15,404 nucleotides of DNA from an uncultured Pseudomonadota bacterium (lineage in GTDB: Bacteria; Pseudomonadota; Gammaproteobacteria; Burkholderiales; SG8-39). Below, one piece after another: positions 6,727-12,535 of this stretch (its first letter is position 1; every line of letters starts with the position of its first letter). The position numbers and the translations under genes are program-made. Below the pieces are notes generated by a model. That model made no database searches and was not told where the DNA came from. It worked only from the letters and a program-made list of their open reading frames with translations. The DNA lies in assembly GCA_903895005.1 (NCBI GenBank), contig CAITSH010000300.1, positions 1 through 15,404 on the forward strand. The letters run 5' to 3'.

Positions 6727-6751
6727 CAGACACAGCAGACACGACAGACAC
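6727..6751 (+). repeat. Three CAGACAC units at 9-base spacing in a leader
   Basis: CAGACAC occurs at 6727-6733, 6736-6742 and 6745-6751, an exact 9-base period. It ends 3 bases before the AAGGAG ribosome binding site (6755-6760) of the gene at 6768. The run is G-poor and CA-rich, giving an unstructured leader. It may be a translation enhancer, a protein-binding repeat, or a chance micro-repeat. Confidence 0.55.
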
Positions 6752-6767
6752 ACCAAGGAGGCATTGC

Positions 6768-7604
6768 ATGAAAGCCAGCAACCAGCTTAACCGCCTTATC
6801 AACGTCGCCGCGCCCTACTGGGCGGGCGAGGCTGAGGTGTTCGCCACCTACTGGAAGTGGAGCCAGCGCACGCGCGAGACCGACCGCGCCTGGCTGGCGC
6901 TGCAATGCTTCAAGGAAGTGTGGGGGGCCAGCACCGATGGAAAGAAAAAAGGCCTGTTCCTCGGGCCGCTGGAGCAGCTTACCGAGATGTTCCCGAAGAT
7001 CGACACCGAGGTCGACCGCCACGAGGTGCTCGATATCGCCGAGGGCTTGTGGGCGGAGTTCGCGCACTACTGTGCCTTCGCCGACGCCTACGATGCGCTC
7101 GCGCTTCCTGGTGAGGAAAAAATCAACCCGGCGGCGCTATACACATGGCGCCAGGACAACCGGATGCCGGGTCGCGCCGAGGATGATGCGCTGACCGCTT
7201 TGCGCAATGAGCATGGCGAGCGATATGGCGTGCTGGGCCGTCGCGCGCTGCGCTTTACCGAGGGCGGTTATTGCACGCTGTTTTCAGAGGGCATGAAGCT
7301 GCGCGACCGTCCGAACCCGGGCCATGAAAAGGCCGACCGTGCTATCGCTGGAGCTTGCGCGCGCGTGTATGACGACGAATTCGGCCACATGCTCAAGGGC
7401 GTGGTGGGCCTGGACAGCGAGGGTCTCAGCGACGCCGACTGGAACCTCATGATCGACATGTCGGTCGAGCAACTAAAGGGCCGCATCCTGATGCGCAACG
7501 CGCAGTTCGGGAAGCCCCTTGGCGAGGCGAGACTGAAGGAAATTCTTGCTGGCAAATGCCGGCCGCTGCCCTTCGATTACGACAGGGCGCAACTCGCCGC
7601 CTGA
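6768..7604 (+). CDS. Unrecognised protein with ferritin-like diiron pattern
   Basis: A 278-residue soluble protein with no signal peptide or membrane segment. I do not recognise a named family. Four carboxylate/histidine positions follow the order seen in ferritin-like four-helix diiron proteins: Glu21/Glu23 in a helix (WAGEAEVFATYWKW), Glu97-x-x-His100 (AEFAHYC), Glu165 or Glu174 (RFTEGGYCTLFSEG), and Glu204-x-x-His207 (DDEFGHMLKG). The segments around each are predicted helical and aromatic-rich. A diiron oxidase/oxygenase or iron-binding role is therefore a reasonable hypothesis, not established. The start ATG at 6768 has AAGGAG 7 bases upstream. It lies 102 bases after a Bug gene on the same strand and ends before a strong terminator, so it is the last gene of this plus-strand run. 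The coding sequence is unbroken. Confidence 0.8.
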   Translation: MKASNQLNRLINVAAPYWAGEAEVFATYWKWSQRTRETDRAWLALQCFKEVWGASTDGKKKGLFLGPLEQLTEMFPKIDTEVDRHEVLDIAEGLWAEFAHYCAFADAYDALALPGEEKINPAALYTWRQDNRMPGRAEDDALTALRNEHGERYGVLGRRALRFTEGGYCTLFSEGMKLRDRPNPGHEKADRAIAGACARVYDDEFGHMLKGVVGLDSEGLSDADWNLMIDMSVEQLKGRILMRNAQFGKPLGEARLKEILAGKCRPLPFDYDRAQLAA

Positions 7605-7657
7605 GGTTGATGGCTGGAAAGCCCCGCCTGATAAGGGTTTTCAGCTTGTCATGCATG

Positions 7658-7694
7658 AAAAAAGCCCGCGCCGGATTCCCGCGCGGGCTTTTTT
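7658..7694. terminator. Strong bidirectional intrinsic terminator
   Basis: A near-perfect hairpin with arms AAAAAAGCCCGCGC (7658-7671) and GCGCGGGCTTTTTT (7681-7694) and a 9-base loop. The GC-rich stem is flanked by A and T tracts, so it works as a rho-independent terminator on both strands. It separates the convergent genes ending at 7604 (+) and 7726 (-). Confidence 0.93.
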
Positions 7695-7725
7695 ATCGGG
7701 CTTTGCGCAATACCGCGCCGGGTAC

Positions 7726-8157
7726 TCAGCGCATCAGGATCAGCGGCACCGTTGCGAGGTGCAGTACCTTGGTTGCGGTCGAACCCATTAGCAGGTTTGC
7801 CGCGGCGCTCATGCCGCGCGTGCCGATGCAGATGAAATCGCATTTGGTTTTAGCGGCTTCGGCGACGATGGTTTCCGCGATCGGCCCCACCTTGACCGTG
7901 GGTTTGACGGTAAAGCCGGCTTTTTCCAAAAGTTTGACGCTGGCCGCTAGCGCCTCGTTGCCTTCTTCCTGGTAGTAGCGCTGGAGCGCCGATTTGCCGA
8001 TCACCGAGCCCATGCCGCCCACTTGCGGCACTGGCAGGTGCACAAAGAGCGGAATGATTTCCGGGGCTTTTTTCCACTCGCTGGCGATGCCGATGAGTTT
8101 GCGTGTGGCGTTGAGTGCGTGTTTGGAGCCGTCTATGGAAAGCAGTATGCGCGTCAT
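7726..8157 (-). CDS. Universal stress protein (UspA family)
   Basis: A 143-residue single-domain Usp protein, cytoplasmic. The N-terminal strand is ILLSIDGSKHAL, and the ATP-binding signature G-2x-G-9x-G-S/T is complete (Gly112, Gly115, Gly125-Ser126-Thr127), so it is expected to bind ATP. The ATG at 8157 has a strong AAAGGAGG site (8163-8170). An FNR-type palindrome at 8216-8231 sits upstream at activator spacing, so induction under oxygen limitation is likely. Usp proteins controlled by FNR/ANR are known in other proteobacteria and relate to anaerobic survival. It is downstream of the TauE/SafE gene on the same strand but has its own promoter. The family call is firm; the exact function is unknown. 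Confidence 0.94.
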   Translation of the reverse strand: MTRILLSIDGSKHALNATRKLIGIASEWKKAPEIIPLFVHLPVPQVGGMGSVIGKSALQRYYQEEGNEALAASVKLLEKAGFTVKPTVKVGPIAETIVAEAAKTKCDFICIGTRGMSAAANLLMGSTATKVLHLATVPLILMR

Positions 8158-8189
8158 GGGAACCTCCTTTATGTTTTATGGTGCGCCCG

Positions 8190-8231
8190 ATACTACGCCG
8201 GCTTGGTCGCGCGGCTTTGACGCAAGTCAAA
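8190..8231 (-). promoter_or_regulatory. FNR-type box and class II promoter of the usp gene
   Basis: The perfect palindrome TTTGACGCAAGTCAAA (8216-8231) contains TTGAC-N4-GTCAA, a close variant of the FNR/ANR consensus TTGAT-N4-ATCAA. On the minus strand, TAGTAT (8195-8190) is a good -10 element, placing the start of transcription near 8183. The box is then centred about 41 bases upstream, the class II activator position, covering a -35 that is otherwise poor. The fnr gene itself lies 2.2 kb away in this window. Confidence 0.82.
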
Positions 8232-8260
8232 TCGCGCGTATCCGCGTGATACCCGATACC

Positions 8261-8974
8261 TTATGCCATTGGCAGTCCGAGGCAAAGCAGGCCTTCACGC
8301 AGATGCTCCGAGAGTCCCGGAATGCGTGCCAGACCGATTAGGCCGAAGGTGGCGATCAGTACGCCGGCGGCAATTCGTGTGGAGCGGCGGCGCAGCCGGT
8401 CGCCAAAGCGCGCGAGCAACCATCCGGCGGCGAGCAGGTTGGGCAGGGTCCCGAGCCCGAAAGCGAGCATGACTGCGGCGCCGCGCAGCGCGTCGCCGCT
8501 GACCAGGGCCAGGGCAAGCATGCTGTAGACAAGCCCGCAGGGTGTCCATCCCCAGGCAAGCCCCGCGGAAAAGCGACCCAGCGCCGATTCACCCGAGGGC
8601 AGTCTTGCGGTCAGCGGACGCGCGGCACGCCACAGCTTGGCGCCGGCGCTCTCAAGGGCGAGCAGCGTGCGGCCGGCACCGGCAAGATGCAGGCCGAGGA
8701 GAATCATCAGGCCGTTGGCGACGACAAACAGCATGATTTGCGCCGGCAGCAGGGTGCCGGCGGCGATGCCAGCACCGCCCATGCCGCCGGCGAGCGTGCC
8801 GGCTGCGGCATAGCTCGTAAGGCGTCCGCCGTTGAATAGCAGCTGGTCGGCGAGTACGGGCTTTTTTTCCATGCGACGCAGTGTCATCGCACCGACCAAG
8901 CCGCCGCACATGCCAAGGCAATGCACGCCACCCAATATGCCGACCGTGAGGGCGGTGAGCAGCATCGCCCCCAT
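8261..8974 (-). CDS. TauE/SafE-type (DsbD-like transmembrane) membrane protein
   Basis: A 237-residue inner-membrane protein with about six hydrophobic helices, of the group annotated as sulfite exporter TauE/SafE or cytochrome biogenesis transmembrane domain (DsbD_2). The signature block VHCLGMCGG (His18, Cys19, Cys23) in helix 1 and WTPCGLVY (Cys146) in a later helix are present. These cysteines suggest electron or metal (copper) handling rather than simple anion export. Members of this group are often found beside cbb3 oxidase assembly genes, so a part in copper supply or redox maturation of the oxidase is a reasonable inference. Its ATG shares one base with the hemN stop (TGATG), so the two are translationally coupled. 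The family call is good, the substrate is unproven. Confidence 0.88.
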   Translation of the reverse strand: MGAMLLTALTVGILGGVHCLGMCGGLVGAMTLRRMEKKPVLADQLLFNGGRLTSYAAAGTLAGGMGGAGIAAGTLLPAQIMLFVVANGLMILLGLHLAGAGRTLLALESAGAKLWRAARPLTARLPSGESALGRFSAGLAWGWTPCGLVYSMLALALVSGDALRGAAVMLAFGLGTLPNLLAAGWLLARFGDRLRRRSTRIAAGVLIATFGLIGLARIPGLSEHLREGLLCLGLPMA

Positions 8975-10386
8975 CAGACCACCTGCGAGTAGCGGGCGCG
9001 TTGTTGTGCGGCGCGCAAATAACGGTCGAAGACCATGCAGATCGGGCGTACCAGAAGCCGTCCGCGCGGCGTGACGGTAATCCAGTCACCGTTGACTTCC
9101 ACGAGGCCGAGATCTGCGAACTCCGCGAGATCGGCCAGTTCGGTGGCAAAGTAGTTGCGAAAGTCGATCATGCAGGCGATCTCCACCGAGGAGATGCACA
9201 GCTCGAAATGGCACATCAGTGCCTGAATCACAGTACGGCGTGCGAGGTCGTCGGGCGCCAGCGAGAGCCCGCGCATGACCGGCAAGATGCCCCGGTCAAT
9301 GCGGTCGTAATAATCCGCCAGGTCGCGGAAATTCTGGCTGTAGGAGGCACCAACGCTGCTGATCGCCGACACGCCGATGCCGATAAGGTCGGTGTTCGCG
9401 CGCGTCGAATAGCCCTGAAAGTTGCGGTGCAACCGACCCTGCACCTTGGCTTGGGCAAGTTCGTCGTCGGGTTTTGCAAAGTGGTCCATGCCGATATAGA
9501 CGTAACCGGCGTCGGTGAGGGTGTGGATGGCCAGTATCATCAGCGCCACGCGCGTTGCAGGGGTCGGCAGATCTGCTTCGTTGATGCGTCGCTGCGGCTT
9601 GAACACGCCGGGCAGGTGGGCATAGCCATACAAGGCGATGCGGTCGGGTTCCATGCGCAGCACCTCGCCCAGCGTGGCCGAAAATCCCTCAACGCTCTGG
9701 AGTGGCAGTCCGTAGATGAGGTCGAAGCTGACCGACCGTATGCCGTGCTGCCTTGCTTCGGACACCGCCAGTTCGGTTTGCTCCACGCTTTGCACGCGGT
9801 TGACCGCCATTTGCACGTCGTGGTCAAAGTCCTGCACACCCATGCTGATCCGGTTAAAGCCCAGCTGCGCAAGGCAAGCCATGGTTTCGCGGCTCACCGT
9901 GCGCGGGTCGATTTCGATTGAAAACTCCCCGTCCGGCGTCAGGTCAAAGTTGCGCCGTATGATGCCCATCAACCGGGTCATTTCGTCCAGGCTGTGGAAG
10001 GTCGGCGTGCCGCCGCCCCAGTGCAGCTGCTCCACGACCGGGCGCGAACCCAGCTGTTGGCGAACCATTTCCATTTCGCGCGCAATGTAGCCGATGTATT
10101 CGGTCCCGCGGTCGTGCTTGCGCGTGACGATCTTGTTGCACGCGCAGTAATAGCAGACGGAATCGCAAAAGGGGAGGTGAAGGTATAATGACAGCGGTCT
10201 GCGAGAACGCTCGCGGCCGCATTGTTCTAGGGTCTGCCGGTAGGCCGGCTCATCGAATGCCTCGACAAAGCGGTCGGCCGTAGGGTAGGAGGTATAGCGA
10301 GGGCCAGGCTTGTCAAAGCGCGACAGAAGTGCCGGATCGATGACCAAATCATCGGAAGGCGGATGGTTCAGTTTATGTACTGTCAT
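8974..10386 (-). CDS. hemN: Oxygen-independent coproporphyrinogen III dehydrogenase
   Basis: A 470-residue radical SAM enzyme, full length for HemN. It oxidatively decarboxylates coproporphyrinogen III to protoporphyrinogen IX without O2, in the cytoplasm, allowing heme synthesis under low oxygen. Seen: the HemN N-terminal block PGPRYTSYPTADRF (28-40), the 4Fe-4S cluster motif Cys74-x3-Cys78-x2-Cys81 with the following Cys83 (FCDSVCYYCAC), the SAM-binding GGGTPTF (about 124-130), and a C-terminal HemN domain. No Shine-Dalgarno sequence is visible before the ATG at 10386, and only 26 bases separate it from the divergent fnr start. Its promoter must therefore lie partly inside fnr. It is followed by the coupled TauE/SafE gene. 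Heme supply for the nearby cbb3 oxidase explains the context. Confidence 0.97.
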   Translation of the reverse strand: MTVHKLNHPPSDDLVIDPALLSRFDKPGPRYTSYPTADRFVEAFDEPAYRQTLEQCGRERSRRPLSLYLHLPFCDSVCYYCACNKIVTRKHDRGTEYIGYIAREMEMVRQQLGSRPVVEQLHWGGGTPTFHSLDEMTRLMGIIRRNFDLTPDGEFSIEIDPRTVSRETMACLAQLGFNRISMGVQDFDHDVQMAVNRVQSVEQTELAVSEARQHGIRSVSFDLIYGLPLQSVEGFSATLGEVLRMEPDRIALYGYAHLPGVFKPQRRINEADLPTPATRVALMILAIHTLTDAGYVYIGMDHFAKPDDELAQAKVQGRLHRNFQGYSTRANTDLIGIGVSAISSVGASYSQNFRDLADYYDRIDRGILPVMRGLSLAPDDLARRTVIQALMCHFELCISSVEIACMIDFRNYFATELADLAEFADLGLVEVNGDWITVTPRGRLLVRPICMVFDRYLRAAQQRARYSQVV

Positions 10387-10412
10387 GATTTTTTTCGAAG
10401 CTCAGGGGATCT

Positions 10413-11150
10413 ATGACTCAGCCCGCACCCCGCGTCAGCCTCAAGGAACTCAAGACGCACTGCTCTTCGTGCAGTCTGCGCGAGCTTTGTCTGCCGATGG
10501 GGCTCACCCCGGAGGAGATTGAGCATCTTGATCGGCTCGTTTCCACGCGTCGCATGCTCAAGCGCGGTGACAGTCTTTACCGAAGCGGGGACGGCTTTGG
10601 ATCCATTTATGCGGTCCGCAGCGGCTTTTTCAAAAGTCGCGTCACCACCGATGACGGTCGCGACCAAGTCACCGGTTTTCACATGCCTGGTGAAATCCTC
10701 GGCATGGACGGTATCGGTACCGAGCGCCACACCCTGGATGCCGTGGCGCTTGAGGACAGCGAAGTGTGCGTCATCCCCTTCGCCAAGCTCGAGGAAATCT
10801 CCGCCGAGGTCAAGAGCCTGCAACGGCAGTTCCATAAGGTGATGAGCCGCGAACTGGTGCGCGACCAGGGGGTCATGATGCTGCTTGGCACAATGCGCGC
10901 GGAGGAGCGCGTATCGGCCTTCCTGATCAACCTTTCCCAGCGCTTTCTTGCACGCGGCTGGTCGCCGTCCGATTTTTACCTGCGCATGACGCGCGAGGAA
11001 ATCGGCAGCTACCTCGGTCTCAAGCTCGAAACCGTAAGCCGCCTGTTTTCGCGTTTTCAGGAAGAGGGGCTGGTTTCGGTTCAGCAAAAACATATCCGGA
11101 TCCTCGATGTGTCGGGGTTGAAGAAGATCGTCGGTCAGGATCCGTGCTAG
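10413..11150 (+). CDS. fnr: FNR-type oxygen-sensing transcription regulator
   Basis: A 245-residue Crp/Fnr-family regulator. The oxygen-labile 4Fe-4S cluster ligands are present: Cys17, Cys20 and Cys26 (HCSSCSLRELC) and Cys119 (SEVCVIPF), the same pattern as E. coli FNR Cys20/23/29/122 with a -3 offset. A cyclic-nucleotide-binding-like fold (about 30-140), a dimerisation helix (about 140-165) and a C-terminal helix-turn-helix follow. The recognition helix has Glu206-x-x-Ser209-Arg210 (ETVSR), which reads TTGA half-sites, matching the box at 8216. It is a single gene placed between minus-strand operons, divergent from hemN by 26 bases and convergent with the Usp gene by 10 bases. No FNR box was found in front of it. 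It is expected to activate cbb3 oxidase, hemN and usp genes when oxygen is low. Confidence 0.96.
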   Translation: MTQPAPRVSLKELKTHCSSCSLRELCLPMGLTPEEIEHLDRLVSTRRMLKRGDSLYRSGDGFGSIYAVRSGFFKSRVTTDDGRDQVTGFHMPGEILGMDGIGTERHTLDAVALEDSEVCVIPFAKLEEISAEVKSLQRQFHKVMSRELVRDQGVMMLLGTMRAEERVSAFLINLSQRFLARGWSPSDFYLRMTREEIGSYLGLKLETVSRLFSRFQEEGLVSVQQKHIRILDVSGLKKIVGQDPC

Positions 11151-11160
11151 TCGCCAACGA

Positions 11161-11604
11161 TTAGCGGTACACCACGACGGGAATCTTGGAGTGGGTCAGC
11201 ACCTGGTTGGTGACGCTGCCCATCAGCAACCCGGCGATGCCGCGGCGGCCGTGCGAGGCCATGAAAATCGCGTCACACTTTTTCTTTTTCGCTGCGGCGA
11301 CGATGCCCTGATAGGGCAGGATTGCCTTGCTGGCTATGGTTTCGCAGGCGACTCCGGCGGCAATCGCGGTTTTCTTGACGCTCGCGAGGTGCTTCTCGGC
11401 CAGATCCCTTGACTGGCGCTCCAGGCTGGTTGTCATGTTCTTGGGCAGGACATAGCCCTCGGAGTAAGCGTAGCGGATGGTCTCGTCCAGCGCCTGGTAG
11501 ATGACGACTTTTGCGCCCACTACGGCGGCAAACTCGATACCCGCCTTGACGGCCTTGGCGGCCACTTTTGAGCCGTCGGTGGGGATCAGGATAGTCTTGA
11601 ACAT
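11161..11604 (-). CDS. Universal stress protein (UspA family)
   Basis: A 147-residue single-domain Usp protein. The N-terminus reads ILIPTDGSKVAAKAV, and the ATP loop is ASHGRRGIAGLLMGSV. The first glycine of G-2x-G-9x-G-S is Ala116, and the rest (Gly119, Gly129-Ser130) is intact; this SHGRRG variant is common and usually still binds nucleotide. A strong AAGGAG site precedes the ATG at 11604. The 93-base leader between it and the 98-residue membrane protein is CA-rich and G-poor, with no terminator and no full FNR palindrome, so read-through from the cco accessory operon is possible. It ends 10 bases from the fnr stop, tail to tail. It is only distantly similar to the Usp at 7726, so this is not a recent duplication. 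Confidence 0.94.
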   Translation of the reverse strand: MFKTILIPTDGSKVAAKAVKAGIEFAAVVGAKVVIYQALDETIRYAYSEGYVLPKNMTTSLERQSRDLAEKHLASVKKTAIAAGVACETIASKAILPYQGIVAAAKKKKCDAIFMASHGRRGIAGLLMGSVTNQVLTHSKIPVVVYR

Positions 11605-11697
11605 GTTATGTCTCCTTGATTTGGTAAGGTGTGGTGCTTGGTTTTGTTTGCGTTTGTCGGGTTCGGTTGATTTGATTTGTTCTGAGGCTTGTGCGTC

Positions 11698-11994
11698 CTA
11701 GCAGCCGCCTGCTTCCGGACTTTTGGGGCAGCCCGCCGGGCGCGCATCACCTGGGAGCGGGCAGCGGTTAACTTCATAGGGGGAGCGTTGAAGAAGGCAG
11801 GTCATGGCGCTTGAACCGGCGCCAAGCGCCCAGAAAAACAAAAAGCCGAGCGTGTAGGCGCCCATGCGTCCGAGTTCCGGCGATTCTCCGAAGAGATGCA
11901 TGTCGGCCGGATCAAACACCGTGAAGGCAAGGCCCACGGCCGGAATCGAGATGACAAACGACGGCCACAGAATCCAGATCAGGCGCTGCATCAT
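11698..11994 (-). CDS. Small two-helix membrane protein of the cbb3 cluster
   Basis: A 98-residue inner-membrane protein of no family that I can name. Two hydrophobic helices (about 5-27 and 46-68) are joined by a short acidic loop (DPADMHLFGESPELGRM). They are followed by a cytosolic or periplasmic tail holding Cys66, Cys78, Cys89 and Cys98 (TCLLQRSPYEVNRCPL and the terminal GGC). The start is the ATG at 11994, whose ATGA overlaps the stop of ccoH, giving tight translational coupling; a second ATG follows immediately at 11991. Similar short proteins ending in LQRSPYEVNRCPL are, from memory, recurrent beside betaproteobacterial cco genes. A role in oxidase assembly or copper handling is suggested by context and cysteines only. 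An open frame further upstream overlaps ccoH and is not used. Confidence 0.82.
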   Translation of the reverse strand: MMQRLIWILWPSFVISIPAVGLAFTVFDPADMHLFGESPELGRMGAYTLGFLFFWALGAGSSAMTCLLQRSPYEVNRCPLPGDARPAGCPKSPEAGGC

Positions 11995-12512
11995 TTCGCC
12001 CCCCTCACTTCCGCCGGGCCGCCCTGGCCGAGGCTGACGCGATCCTGCTTGCTGCGCCACGCGCCGACGAGCCGCCATCCTGCGGCGCGGTCTTCGATTT
12101 GCAGGCGCCAGGTACCTTCGATGGCCGGAAGCATCGCGGCCTCATACACGCCGGGGGAAAGCATTTGAAGCGCGAGGTCCTGGTCTCGGCCGGCCAGGGT
12201 AGGGTGCAGCAGCACAAGGCGGAGCGATGCTATGCCAGGCGGCTGCCCGGAAAGGACAAGGCGCACCCGTTCGCGGTTCGGGCTGAAGGTGATGTCCGCA
12301 GACATGCCCAGGGTGCGCGCCTTTTCGTCGCGCTGAAGTTCCTGGTTGATGACCAGGCCCTGCTTGTAATAGTCGTCCGAAACCAGGCCGTCGCTGGTGC
12401 GAAATGCGATGACCGCTGTGATGATGCCGGCCACGACAACGATCGCCGGTCCCGACATGACCAGCCAGGGCCAAGGTTCGCGATACCACGGTTGTACCTG
12501 TGCGTCTGACAT
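11991..12512 (-). CDS. ccoH: cbb3 oxidase assembly protein CcoH (FixH)
   Basis: A 173-residue FixH/CcoH-family protein, needed for stable assembly of cbb3-type cytochrome c oxidase in the inner membrane. It has a short N-terminal tail with the typical PWYREPWPWLVM (8-19), a single transmembrane helix (about 17-37), then the characteristic DDYYKQGLVIN (46-56). A periplasmic beta-rich domain of about 110 residues follows, containing GVYEAAM and GTWRLQIED. The start ATG at 12512 has AAAGGAGG upstream. It lies 23 bases after ccoG and overlaps the following small membrane protein by 4 bases, so the three form one operon. No unusual residue was noticed. Confidence 0.95.
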   Translation of the reverse strand: MSDAQVQPWYREPWPWLVMSGPAIVVVAGIITAVIAFRTSDGLVSDDYYKQGLVINQELQRDEKARTLGMSADITFSPNRERVRLVLSGQPPGIASLRLVLLHPTLAGRDQDLALQMLSPGVYEAAMLPAIEGTWRLQIEDRAAGWRLVGAWRSKQDRVSLGQGGPAEVRGAK

Positions 12513-12535
12513 GGGGTTTCCTCCTTTGCGCCTTG

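Noticed and set aside
9001..9921. Plus-strand open frame of 306 codons.
   Set aside because: It is antisense to hemN, whose motifs are unambiguous, and its translation is His/Ala/Val-rich without domain pattern.
11655..11685. TTGATTTGATTTG in the leader of the Usp at 11161, considered as an FNR box.
   Set aside because: It has TTGAT half-sites only in direct order and no ATCAA half at the required spacing.
11995..12078. N-terminal extension of the 98-residue membrane protein (frame open to 12078).
   Set aside because: The extension lies within ccoH, has no membrane or signal features and would put a charged Arg/Gly tail before the first helix; the ATGA overlap at 11994 is the better start.
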